DNA of 64,000 nucleotides, taken from assembly GCA_034620365.1 (NCBI GenBank), contig JAQGEQ010000281.1, positions 580,472-644,471 of the forward strand, read 5' to 3'. Origin of the DNA: Pegea sp. RAD2-039 (taxonomy: Eukaryota; Chordata; Thaliacea; Salpida; Salpidae). The translations under genes were made by a program, and so were the position numbers. Under the pieces are notes generated by a model. The model did not search any database. It was given only the letters and a program-made list of their open reading frames with translations, and was not told the origin of the DNA. Below, one piece after another: positions 1 to 10,910 of the stretch; position 1 is the stretch's first letter; each line of letters starts with the position of its first letter.

Positions 1-47
1 CATTTAAATTTTTATAAATTTTTTTAAGAAATTTAAGATGCTTTCAA

Positions 48-121
<74 letters not shown>
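48..121 (+). tRNA. tRNA-Asn (anticodon GTT), copy 1
   Basis: A complete cloverleaf can be folded. The acceptor stem GTCTCCG pairs with CGGGGAC (one G-U), followed by discriminator G. The anticodon stem TTCGG/CCGAA encloses loop CTGTTAA with anticodon GTT at 82-84. The T arm has the GGTTCAAGCCC B-box form and there is no intron. The downstream T runs (GTTTTGCTTTTT) suit Pol III termination. The gene marks the left edge of the first array unit and is identical in sequence to three more copies. Confidence 0.97.
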
Positions 122-122
<1 letters not shown>

Positions 123-718
123 ATCGTTTTGCTTTTTATAAAATGAAATTTGTTTATATCGTAACAAATTTTTAAATTAAAAAATTATACTGTTTCAGTG
201 CATTTATAAAAACATTAATTAATAAAAGCTTTAATTAAACTAAAAAATAATAACACAAAATTTTAGAATTTAAATAAAATTTTATAAGACAGTTTTCAAA
301 TACTATGAAAATGTTGTATAAGTTTCGACTAATTTACAAGAAGGCTTGAAATAATTTTGTTTGTATAGAATATTTAATATTTAGATGAAATTAATAGATA
401 ATAAATAAATAATCAAATTGAATTTTAGGTATTTTGGGAATTGCTTTTTTGGTTCCGAATTTTAAAATTTAAATAAATTTCTTAACAGTTTATTACATCA
501 TCGTTTACAATTTAATTAAAAAATTCAACAAAACTCCTCGACTAAGACCCCGCAGCCTTTCTCGCGTTCTTATTGGCAGATATCACCGAATATATCAACG
601 TTTAACTCGTTTCGCAAAGTCGTGAGAACCAAACGTTGTTTTGGCGAAGCAATTTTCAGATCGATTTCTTGTTCCAAGTACCGCTTGTCTTGATCAGTTA
701 ATTGGATTAATTTAACAA
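122..718. other. AT-rich spacer with a short relic of the gene X upstream region
   Basis: No gene is seen. Positions about 294-383 resemble the stretch upstream of gene X (compare 2235-2330). The sequence then jumps to a block that in units 2-4 follows the exon-11 relic (compare 13431 onward). From about 535 the DNA becomes less AT-rich and runs into the minisatellite. Unit 1 therefore keeps an even shorter relic than the other units. Confidence 0.5.
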
Positions 719-1032
719 TCTGATCCTCATCCGATCCTCATCTTCACCTGATCCTCATCTTGATCCTCATCTTCATCTGATCCTCATCTTAATCTGATCT
801 TCATCTGATCTTCATCTTCATCTGATCTTCATCCTCATCTGATCCTCATCTTCAAATCGATCTTCATTTTCACCTGATCCTGATCCTCATCTTCATCTTG
901 ATCCTCATCTTCACTTGATCCTCATCTTCATCTGATCTTCATCTGATCCTCATCTGATCCTCATCTTCATCTGATCTTCATCTGATCTTCATCTGATCTT
1001 CATCTGATCCTCATCTGATCTTCATCTTCTTT
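719..1032. repeat. TGATCCTCATCT minisatellite, unit 1
   Basis: Imperfect tandem array of 6-mers and 12-mers built from TGATC(C/T)TCATCT, about 310 bp, with interspersed CTTCACC variants. It is strongly strand-asymmetric, with pyrimidines on the + strand. The same array sits at the same place in the other units with lengths of about 437, 222 and 685 bp. Confidence 0.95.
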
Positions 1033-1164
1033 TCAGGAACTGCACCACGATCGATTGCAGAAATTTAAAACTGTGAAACGAACGATCAGGAACCGCGTAG
1101 AGCGCGCGCGTCCCCTAGGTAACCTCTCACTAGCGACCCGCTGACAACTACTTCTACTCGTAGA
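1033..1164. other. Insert present only in unit 1 between minisatellite and CpG-rich block
   Basis: About 130 bp of GC-rich DNA containing GCGCGCGCG and CTCACTAGCGACCC. In units 2-4 the minisatellite runs directly into the AAGCGCACGAAGG border of the regulatory block. The stretch is therefore either ancestral sequence lost when units 2-4 arose or a local insertion. No ORF or element is recognised. Confidence 0.6.
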
Positions 1165-1600
1165 GAAGCGCACGAAGGTGGTGTACGCCGGATTCGACGC
1201 AAAAGCGCCGCGAAGCGTTCTTCGCGCTCAAGCCAAATATGGAACTGAAAGTACAAATGGTAAACTCACTAAAGGTTGGTGATGACGTCACATCGTCATT
1301 ACGTCACTCAAGCTTCGAATCGAAACAGCTCATCAGATGACGTCATCGTTGTTTACGTCAGCAGCGGCGCGAATGAAAGCCGAATCGACGCGAATTCGAA
1401 TGAATGTTCCGGTTGGCCGCATCGTGGCTTCCGATGTTGGTTGGAGACGCGCGAACTCGAACAAAAAGAAGCGTAAGCGACATCTCGTGGTTGGTTGTCA
1501 TAGCAACCAACAATTCTTCTTCTTTTGTCGCCCAATTTGCTCCTTTGATGCGTAAGACTCTGAAATCGATGGGTCGACTTCGAAACTGATGACGTCACTG
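1165..1600 (+). promoter_or_regulatory. CpG-rich block with CArG, three CREs and an X-box-like site, unit 1
   Basis: This is an island rich in C, G and CpG inside very AT-rich DNA. Exact CArG box CCAAATATGG lies at 1233-1242. Perfect palindromic CRE TGACGTCA lies at 1283-1290, 1338-1345 and 1590-1597, with further ACGTCA half-sites between. GTTGTCATAGCAAC at 1494-1507 is an RFX X-box-like inverted repeat with one mismatch. The block lies about 0.9 kb upstream of the first recognisable exon of gene X. Short overlapping ORFs here show no domain and look like chance frames. A promoter or enhancer role is inferred. Confidence 0.6.
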
Positions 1601-2098
1601 ACGCAATTTTGCGCCTCTCTCTTATTCCATTTTTCTCTTTTTAAATTTAATGATTAAATTAAATTTTAATTAAAAAGTTTTTTGTTTTAAATCTTTGTAA
1701 TTAGTTTAATTTACACAAGTTTGTAAAAAAAAATTCATTTTAGCAAAATTTCAGTTCATCTAAAAAAAGTAAATTGTAATTTTCTGAAAAATTATCTTTA
1801 AATTAAACAAGGTTCTGGGACTCGTACCAGGGACCAATGTATTAAGAGTCCCTAATTCAAAACCAATATTTCGAATATTCGCACAATTTTAGAATCATAA
1901 ATTATTGTTATTAAAACGTTTAAAACCAATATTTCATAATAAATATTTGTGAATTAGATTAACAAATACTTAAAACTCAGTTTAGTAGAAGTAGTTTTAT
2001 AAGAATAACACAAAACAATAAAAGTTTTGAATTAATTTGAATAAGAATTATGAAAGTAAGGAGTTAATTAAGTTTATTTATTTTTATTTATTTCAATA

Positions 2099-2257
2099 AA
2101 TGCAAAGGAGGGTGCTTGAAGAGAGCATCTCTCGCTAACACATCTTCTCACAAATAATATCTATTAAGTTAGTTTAATAACTATTTATGATTTAGATTTA
2201 ATGCTGGATATGGTTTAGTAACAATAATATTAAAAAATTATTAAAAATAATGAAAAT
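2099..2257. repeat. Dispersed repeat D1 (GAGAGCATCTCTC), unit 1
   Basis: About 150 bp containing AAAGGAGGGTGC and the perfect inverted repeat GAGAG-CAT-CTCTC (2121-2133). Present in all four units and in intron 1 of the SLC6 gene (57200-57346), so it is a dispersed element and not part of gene X. Confidence 0.75.
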
Positions 2258-2398
2258 TTTGTATAAGTTTTGGCTCATTTATAAAAACGTTTAAAATAAT
2301 TTTATTTTTAAAGAATATTTAACTTTATTTAATAAATAAATTTTATCTGTAGTCTTTGAAATTGTTGACTGCAACCAGGTGTAATGATCATATCAATT

Positions 2399-2470
2399 AT
2401 TACGTCATAATCACAAAAAGATACTTTAAGTTAAAAGTGAATTTTTTTTTCTAGTTTATTGAGTTTACAG
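2399..2470 (+). promoter_or_regulatory. Probable gene X proximal promoter and non-coding first exon, unit 1
   Basis: TTACGTCATAA (2400-2410), a CRE/bZIP-type site, is followed about 60 bp later by a short stretch ending TTTACAG at 2470 and a strong donor GTAAGTCG. No ATG occurs in the few tens of bases before the donor. It is best read as a 5' untranslated exon spliced to the coding exon at 2703. Conserved in all units (donors after 15530, 29031, 42493). The start point is unknown. The TTTTCTAG just before could instead be an acceptor. Confidence 0.5.
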
Positions 2471-2752
2471 GTAAGTCGTTATTTTTATTTATTAAAACTT
2501 AAAATATTTTAATTAAACGCTTTTTAATTTATTATAAGTTTTGTTTGGAATAAATTAACTTATTGCTAGTTTATATAAGCTAGATGTAAACATTACATTA
2601 AACTGATTACATAATTTTTACTAGTTTATCGACTTTTGATAAATATTTTATAAATATTTAAATATTCAAAGTTCTAATGAAAATTGAAAACTTAATTTTC
2701 AGAATTATTATTTTCATTTTGAGCTTTAGTTGTGAATAACTTTTCTATTGAA

Positions 2753-5700
2753 ATGGAAATTCAACCAATTAGTATGACTGAAGTAAGTTTATTACTTTTA
2801 TTTTTGAAATATTTATTTACTTCTTTTTTATATTAATAAAGTTATGTTTAGTAATTAAAGTACTTTTTACAATTTTTTAATAAATTAAGATATAAACAAA
2901 TGAAAACAAATAAGTTGATTTTAATTTAAATAAAACAACTAACTATTTAGTTTATTTGTTTGTTATAGTGTGGAGAAAGTATTTCAACCAATAAAAGCTT
3001 GAATAAAAAAGCTCTAACATGGTTCATTTCATTTGATAAACCAAATGAACATCCAAATAACAATAAAATTCATCAAAAGGTTTGCTACTTTGTCTAATTT
3101 CAGTAATTCTTTTATCTTTTAAATATTATAAATTTTGTAAGAATATCTTTTTAACATATTTAGTAATGTAAGTACTTTCACGTAGATTTAAATGTATCTT
3201 TTAATTAAATGTTAATTATCTAGTAAATAACTGCTAAAAAAACTCAAAAAGTTAAATTGTACAATTTACAAAACTAACTTTAATTTAAATAACTTAAATA
3301 AATAAATAACTTTTAAATAAAAATGGTTTTTTTTCGGGATTTTCGATGGCAGAGTTTTTTAGATCTGTTTACATAAGATTTCCGGTAAGAATATTTTTCT
3401 GAAAGCAATTTGGAGAATCTTTAGTTACTAGTAATTATTTGATACTTAGAAAAATTTGTTGATAAAATAAAGTATCACATAAATCATTAAAATATGAAAA
3501 TTTAGAAAATCAAAAGTTAGATATAAAAAGTTAAGTTTTTTTAATTGGTATAATTTTTATAGAACTGAAAATCTTTTATTAAAAACGAATAATTATTAAA
3601 AAATTTTAATAAAATATAAATTTGCTAAAATAAAAATTTTTATTCAGGTTAAATATAGCGACCGAATGTCAAGTAAGTGTTTACCTAACTAATATTATAT
3701 TTTAAGTTTCTAAATTTGTTGAAATTTTGTAAATTTAAATTGTTGTTGTATCTTACTAACTATCATAAAACTCTCTGATAAAAATGATTATAAAAATTAG
3801 TTTCTTGATTTGATATTTAAAACTATTTTCAATTTTAGTTCATTCTATTCAAGTTGAGTTGTTTGAAAATATTCATCTTCAAATGAAACAAAATGATGTT
3901 TTGATGGTGATTAAAAGTTCTTTTTTGATTAAAAGTTCTTTTCTTAAATTCTTTTAATGCTGTTCAAAATGCTTCTGTAGTAATCTAGATAATTTTGTTT
4001 TGTTAAAAGAAATAAAATAATAAAAGCTAATTCTAATAATAAAGGACATAGAATAACTATACACTTTCTGATTAGTGATGAGTAATTTTGATATTTATTG
4101 ATATTCTTTAAAAATACAAATAGTTATTTTTAATATGGTTTTACTATTCTTAGATAAACATAAAACTTTATTAAGCTTTTCACAAACGTTTTATTTAAAG
4201 AAATTCCTTTAGAAAAGTATAACTTTATACTAAGAGATAAATATTAAAATATTTGTGTTTAGACTTTTACTAATTCTATTCAACTATTATTTTACAGAAT
4301 ATTAACATCCAGACAACCTTTACAACTTGCAGTAAGTGTTTTTTTTGTTTCTAGAATAAGTTGTTATTTAATCAAGTCCAGAATCAATTTTATTACAATT
4401 TTGTAATCAATTTTTATAGTTTAACAAGAGATCTTTTTTATTAAAGCTTAAAAGAACTTTTACAAAATAATACTTTAAGATTTGGTTTAACCTAATATCA
4501 CTAACTGATATTTTGTTAATTTTTTCAGTAAATGCAGAACAAATGACATTAGATGATTATATAACATTCAAAGTAAGTTTTGTTGCACTGAAATGAAGTA
4601 CATTTGTTGTAGATCAAAATTATATCTTTAGAAAATAACACAAACACTAAACAAAACGATATTAAAAAGATTAAATGTTTTCATTTACTTAATAATTTTA
4701 TCAAAGTTACTTTTTGATTAAAGTTTTGTCGGTTTTAAATATATGTTTTAACTTACAGTGCAACCAAATGGTTTCTAGAAAACTTTTAAAGAAGCAACAA
4801 AATGTAAGTTTTGCTTCAATTGTAGAAAAGTTTTCTTTTATCTTTCTTATTATTAAGGAATTTTGATTTAGTTTAAAGGCTTTAATTTAACTTTTTTCTA
4901 ACAGCTTTGAAAACGGTAAAAGTAAAAGATATTAATTTTGTTTTAAACTAGTGTGCAGCAGAAACTTAATAAACATAAAATATACAAAAAGATAAAAGTT
5001 TATTCAATTTATAGATATTGAGAACATTAAACGGTTGAATTAATTTTTTCTAGGTTTAATACTTAATATTTGTTAACAGATTGGTGCTAACAGAAATGCT
5101 ATTTTCATGAATAAAAAAACGTTTGAGACGTTGTACTCAAGATTGAATGTAAGCAATGATAATGATTACAAGAAAATTGATGATTTAAATGTAAGTAGTA
5201 ATTTTTATTATACTCTGCAATAACTTTGATTTTTAATTAATGTCTAAGTTGTTAAATCATAAAATAAAATGTTTCTTGAATAAGTTTCAAAACTTTCAGG
5301 AAATAAAAAACGATGAAACGCTTAAAATACGAGAAATAGAAGAAGTTAAAGTCAGATCAATTCTTAAACAAAGGCTTGTTGATGAAGATATTAATGATAA
5401 AACTGTAAGTATCAACTAAGCTTCAGTTTTGATTGTGATTTTTTCCAAAATAAAATTGATTTAATTTATCTGTTCGTAAATTTATTGTTGTTAAATAAAT
5501 TTAATTTATTTGTAATATAAATAGATAATAGCAAAAGAAATGAAACATGTCAAGTTCACTCCAGAAATTAAAAGGAAATATGTAAGTTTCAATTATTTAA
5601 TTATTATTTTGTTTATAATATTTGATTTATTGGCTTTCAGAGATGGAAGAGGTTTAAGAAATGTCTTTTAAACTTTGTCACTTTGAAATGTTTTCGAAGA

Positions 5701-5819
5701 AGTAAGTTGTAAGATTTCTTAGATTTTTATATTTAGTAACTTTTGATATTTTTTCAGAAAAAAGAGGCTATGATTTCGACTTTAGATTTGAAAGTTTAGA
5801 TTATTATTATTTTTTTTGA
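2753..5819 (+). pseudogene. Gene X copy 1 (unrecognised, 13 coding exons; one splice acceptor lost)
   Basis: I do not recognise this family. Coding exons: 2753-2782, 2969-3079, (3337-3384), 3648-3672, 3839-3906, 4298-4331, 4529-4572, 4759-4803, 5080-5190, 5300-5404, 5525-5581, 5641-5701, 5758-5819. They join in frame to a 266-residue product beginning MEIQPISMTE, with no signal peptide or clear membrane segment. A lysine/arginine-rich C-terminal part includes RWKRFKKC and RRKKRGYDFDFRF, ending in Tyr/Phe. Most donors are GTAAG. Before 3337 the acceptor reads TTTCG where copies 2-4 have CAG or an equivalent AG, from loss of one A. That exon is therefore likely skipped (48 nt, in frame) or spliced at a later AG. 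AATAAA at 5848-5853 follows the stop. It could still make a shortened protein, so calling it a pseudogene is provisional. Confidence 0.6.
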
Positions 5820-5879
5820 AACTGTTGTGTTATTTGCGCTAGTATTTAATAAAAATAAAAATCATTACAAGTCTTTTGT

Positions 5880-7345
5880 GATCTTTTAGAGTTTTATTTT
5901 TTAAAAAAGGTTTATTCTTGAGATTCAAGCAATTTGCTAACAGGATTTATGTAATTGATTACAACATTTATGTTTTTCTTACAATATTTAACATGTAATA
6001 TAAACTGAAAAGAAAGCTTTCTAATTAAAAAATAAACATTTTTAAAAAGTAGAATCCTTTGTTTTAAAATAATTTATTTTCTGAGACGGTTTATCAGTAT
6101 TCATTTGTTGCTAATTATTGGCGCTGTTCAAATATTAGTTTAATTTCAAAGAATTACTTTAATGTTTTGTACAATTTAATGGATATATTTGAGTATCTAT
6201 AAATTGCTTAAAATATTTAGTTATATGTCGATTACGTTTTATTCTACAATTCATCTTTACTTTAAACAGTTTAATTTACAATAAGAGAGCCTACTTCGGC
6301 CAAGAACAGTCATGAGGGTTGTGTGCTTTCTATCCTTTATTTGTTTGCAGAATTGAAAGCGCCATTCGGAGCGATCCTCTGCGATATCCTCCTAATTTCT
6401 GGTATTGATATTGAGCGATTTCATAATGCGGTTGCAAGTATCGTTAAAGCAAACTTTTATTCTTAACTTATACTCTTAAAATAGTAAAAACGGCTTTTGT
6501 GTTTCGAGAACAGGTGGACACATAATAACGAAACGTTCATAAAAACCCTGTTAATAAAATTGCTTGAAGCTATTATCCTTATTATTTTCTTCATATTTTT
6601 ATTCAAAAAACTTGCTTCTGTGTTTTGCTTCATCATTTTTTATAAACTTTGATAAAATGATTATTTTTAGTAGCTTTTTGCTCAAATTGTAATATAAACT
6701 CTGTTTTTCACATTAAGTTTTAAGACTTCTTTGCTTTTTCGACCTGCTGTGAGTCGGAAGGGTTTTGTAATCGACTTGATTTGGGTCTTGGTATGATAAT
6801 TTACGTCAGCAAGTTGTATAAGGAGTTTTGATGGCTTTGACTGGAAATAATCACCAAGAGCTTATTTATTTATCTTATTATTATATATTACTTGATGTTC
6901 ATCCTTTGTTCTTCCTCGTGATCTTCATTAATTGATATTCATCTGATAGTTCACGTGGTGGTACAGAAAGTGGTTTAGAAGATAGTTCACGAGATGGTTT
7001 ATCTGGTTCAAAAGTTTGTTTAGAAGATGGTTAAGGAGATTGGTCAGGTGGTGGTTTACATGAAATGGTTTATTATTGGTCAAAATATTTGTTAAAAAAT
7101 TAATGAACTTTTATTCTTAAAAAACCAGAATCAAAAAAGTTCTGATTTGATGATTAAAATAAAACTCTAAATTCTAACAAAATTTTTTCTACTTTCTAAA
7201 TTATCAAACAATTAAAAAACATGAAAATATTTCTGTAGGAACATTTTGATATTGATCTGAATGTTTTTGAAAATAAACACGACATCAAAAGCAACTTTAT
7301 ACTGAAAATAAACTTACACAGCAGTCTACTAGTAAAGTTGATTTA
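5880..7345. other. Spacer between convergent gene X and Kelch genes, unit 1
   Basis: No gene is supported. It contains dispersed repeat D2 (about 6279-6535) and a degenerate Gly/Ser-coding minisatellite (about 6950-7065). Compared with units 2 and 3 this spacer lacks roughly 380 bp around 6870. The rest is AT-rich without features I can name. Confidence 0.5.
6279..6535 (+). repeat. Dispersed repeat D2, unit 1
   Basis: Starts near AGAGCCTACTTCGGCC (GAGGCCTACTTCGGCC in other copies), runs through GGAGCGATCC and CTCCTAATTTCTGGTATTGA, and ends near GTGGACACATAATA. Two copies occur in each complete unit after the first, and inverted fragments lie at 61204 and 63854. A short open frame reading CDILLISGI crosses it in most copies. 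That could be a transposon coding remnant or chance. No terminal repeats were identified. Confidence 0.7.
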
Positions 7346-10121
7346 TTAAAATGGGAAATTTACACATATGTCAGGTACACATGGTTGATAGCTGACAACT
7401 ACATGATCAATACATTGATTCGAACTCGCAACTTCTTTCCATTCATTTGTTACTTGATCGTAACATTCGACAATTTGGAAATCACGACCATCTTCGTCTG
7501 GACCATCCTCTAGATCCCCTGTATCAATCAACGAGCTCATCACATTTATGCAAATTATTGTAAACATCGTTAAAATGTTGATTAAAACGTTTTTCATTTC
7601 CAAATATAATAAAAATTTTACCAAAAATATAAATCTTCTTATTAAAGACAACAGCTTTTGGACATGCTCTCGAATAATTCATACTTGCTACGAATTCCCA
7701 ATTATCATTGAGGACATCGTATCTTTCAACAGTCTTTAAATATTCTTCATCATCCCAGCCACCAATGACGTAGATATAGTTGCCAAGCGTGACTAATTCT
7801 GTGATGATTTTAGAATTAGTTATCATCATAAGATCAAAACGTCATCATGACGTCATCAGTCACCTGATCCATATCTAGGTGTCAAAGTTGGTTTTACAGT
7901 GCTCCATTCGTCCTTCTGTGGATCATATTTCTTAAAAAAAGGAACCGAGTCCGTGATATCATTGTTGCCAAAAGCATACAACATGCGGTTGAAGACAGTG
8001 TAATCGTCAACTAAACGACAATCATTTAGTGAAGCTCTTTGCGTCCATTCATCAGTAATGGGATCGTATCTGGAAATAACAAAGTTTTTGGCAAATTAAG
8101 TTTTCGTTGAAAATGCCATTTCATCACTCACTTCATTAATTTGATTTCAACATCAGCTTTAATAATGAGGTACAACTCATTGTCAATAACTTCTACTCTC
8201 TCATATGATAACCTCTCGCCTAAACTTTTGCATTGCTTCCACTCATTTGTGATTGGGTCGTATCTTGAAATTTAATGACGTTATATTTATTTTGTAATGA
8301 TGATCACACCATTTGTTTCATACAAACCTTTCTATGTCACCATTACGGGATAAATTTATTAACACATATATGAAACCGTTAATGACAACAGATTTTGAAT
8401 AGTATAACGCATATGGAAGACACAAGTTTGGAAGCTTAAAGCGAACATCCGTTTCAGACAAACGAAACTCTGCACTTTTCAATACTTTCTCAGTAGAACT
8501 ATCGGGTTCAGTTATGACGTAGATCACCTGTGACGTCATATGTCAGTCGATGAAGTGAAAAGTATTTAATTAAATAATCTTACCTGCGGAATATCAAGTT
8601 GTCTTGGCTTACTTTCAATTGTGATGTAAGCTTTGAGATCTTCAAGCACCTTGCTGAGATGTTCATAACAAGTATTTCTAATTACATCACAATTTTCCAA
8701 TTGCATAGAAATGAACCTTGGTTTTATCAAATGACAACGTACCTAGAGAAATCACAATTTTATACTCATAAGTCTACAACTTTATAATTTTTAGATACTT
8801 ACTTTTTTAATTAATTCTTTTAAGCAGTTTTGTCTTGAAGTTAAATCATATTTGATCCACTCTAGAAGAGCATTGAATACTTGGGATTCACAAACCACAT
8901 GAAGCTCATTTTGAGTAATTACTTTAGAAATTACAGAGTCTGGTTGTAATTTGAATTTTTGAGTTTTTGAAATCTGGTGAATATCATTTGGTTAATCAAA
9001 AACTCGTCCTTATTAAATATAAAAAAACAAGATCAATAGAAATAACCAAATAAAAAATATTTCATAAATATTTAAGCTTGATGAAGTAGAGAAAATCTTT
9101 CTACATGAAAAGCTTTAGCCAGGAAAATAACAATTCTTCATTTTTTTACTTTTAGAAAGTTTTTTCCAATAATTTTTTCAAATTTAGTTGAAAGCTCCAT
9201 ATATCCAAAATACTCAACAAACATTGCAAATTCGAAGCAGTTGTAAATGTCTATTTGACTTTCCAAAAAGCTGTAATTGATAAAGTATAGTTACAAAACT
9301 ATTAAAAGAAACTGATTTATAAAACTATCTTACTTGCTACATAACTTCTCTAGACCATTTATTTGAAACATGGAATCTGCAATCATGAGTCTCACAATAT
9401 TTTCTTCATTGATTTGTATTTCTTTTGTGTGCAAATAATCAAAAAGAACAGAAAATACATTTGGGTCTACGTCATTTATGGTAACTTCATCAGAATGTGC
9501 TTCTGTGAATCCACCTTAATAAATTCAAATAGTTTTTGTGATGATACATTTAGTTATTTTGTAACTGAAGTTGAATCTTGAATCTAACTCACCACGAAAC
9601 ATAGCTTCAAAATAAGGTGAAGCAGCAGCTAAAACTCCTTTGTTACATTTGAAAGTTCGTTCAAAGCCATTCAATTTCACTTTGATTAAAACATCACAAA
9701 CCGGCGAATTTTCAAAAGAGTCATTTAGATTAAAGTGGCAACGATTATCCACTTCCTTAAGTTCATTTCTAAATGAATAACTAAAAACACAACCCCTTAA
9801 TAAGTTGTTAGATCGATACGTAAATGAAATAAGAAAATTAAAATTCCTTTTATTAATTGAGTAATACTGAAATCACTCTAAGCCAGATAAAAAAACATAA
9901 TAAAATCAAGTTAAAGCTGATAAGATTTAAGTTATTAATATCTTTCTAGATTCAACATAAATGATTTTTCTATCTGCTTTTATTTTAAATAAAAAGTGAA
10001 TATAATTTTATTTATTTAGAAAACAATGTTTAGTAAAGACACAAAATTCTATTAACCTGATATTATCTCTAGGTGGCACATCTGAATCTGAAACAACTTT
10101 ACTCTTTGATCTTTCTGCCAT
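7346..10121 (-). CDS. BTB-BACK-Kelch protein, array copy 1
   Basis: Eleven coding exons on the minus strand: 10121-10057, 9768-9593, 9514-9334, 9270-9150, 8973-8803, 8742-8584, 8527-8328, 8263-8132, 8069-7864, 7798-7622, 7518-7346. They join in frame to 586 codons plus stop, the usual KLHL length. The BTB domain (about residues 45-140) shows CDVLIKVKLNG, VLAAASPYFEAMFRGGF and NVFSVLFDYLHT. BACK (about 145-290) shows VVCESQVFNALLEWIKYD. The C-terminal half is a Kelch propeller with VIGGWDDEE and repeated RYDP..NEW strands. Such proteins usually act as CUL3 substrate adaptors; the substrate is unknown. The start is the only ATG upstream of the BTB, in MAERSKSK. An AATAAA overlaps the stop on the minus strand. 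Tail-to-tail with gene X. Confidence 0.9.
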
Positions 10122-10910
10122 TTGGATCCAATTAAAGATTTCTGAAAAAAAAATTATATAGGAAGTATATGTATACGTATATATATACTGTTGATGAAAC
10201 TGCTAAGGATAATATCTAGTATATCTAATATACAAAATGTAGATTTTATCTAAAAATAATCAATGAATATACTATGTATAGAATTTATATTTAAATAAAG
10301 TTAAGACAGCAATTTTAAAAAACAAAAGTTGTAGAAACTTTACAACTATAAATATAAATTAAATAAATTTAAATCATTCTTGAAAACCAGTTCTCTGGTC
10401 GATGTAGCTAAAATTAATCATAAAATATAATAAAAAAATTACTAAAATAAGTCTAATATCAACAGAATATCCTCAAAAGTAAATAGATAAGTGTTAAAGC
10501 ATTATTTAATAACTGAAAAAAGTTGATATTTTAATGATTAAATATAATTCAATGATATAAATGTAAAAAATTATTCAACAAATCAACAATTGTTTGACTT
10601 AAATAAATTATACAAGGTTGATATAAAAATTCTAAAATAAGAAAACATAAAAATTTTCAATCAAGGTATGATTAAAATTTAAGAGATCTCAAATATCTCC
10701 CTTACTTGATAAAACGATCCTTACTTGGTGTGAGTCGCCAGCTTGTTTATAAAATGTTTATGGAAAAGCAATATAAAAAGTTTGCTTAATGTGAGATCTC
10801 AAATACCTCTCAAAAGAACCCAATAAATAAAAACACATTTGCCCATATATTTAAAGAATTTATAGTATTTGAAAAACCTCCTATACAAATAAACTAAGAT
10901 AGACCCTTCC
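10122..10910. other. AT-rich upstream region of Kelch copy 1
   Basis: Presumed promoter and 5' leader of the minus-strand Kelch gene. It includes alternating TATGTATACGTATATATATAC at about 10168-10188 and very AT-rich DNA. No second gene is seen. The same region precedes the other two Kelch copies, with small indels. Confidence 0.4.

Noticed and set aside
719-1032. Possible CRISPR-like or coding (Asp/Glu-rich on the minus strand) array
   Set aside because: There are no unique spacers between repeats, the host is eukaryotic, and frames are interrupted by irregular repeat lengths.
1276-1598. Overlapping 60-80 codon ORFs on both strands of the CpG-rich block, also in units 2-4
   Set aside because: GC-rich, stop-poor DNA gives long chance frames. 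Products share no domain, the frames overlap on opposite strands and no splice or start context favours one.
1811-1828. GGACTCGTACC resembling a Pol III B box on the minus strand
   Set aside because: It has one mismatch, no convincing A box at the right distance and no cloverleaf, so it is too weak to call a SINE or tRNA relic.
7524-7829. Separate 101-codon minus-strand ORFs at 7346-7651 and 7524-7829 (and homologues)
   Set aside because: They are exons 11 and 10 of the Kelch gene read through into their introns, not independent genes.
8599-8787. Plus-strand ORFs inside the Kelch genes (8599-8787, 9363-9581, 7548-7739 and homologues)
   Set aside because: Antisense shadows of Kelch exons 6, 3 and 10.
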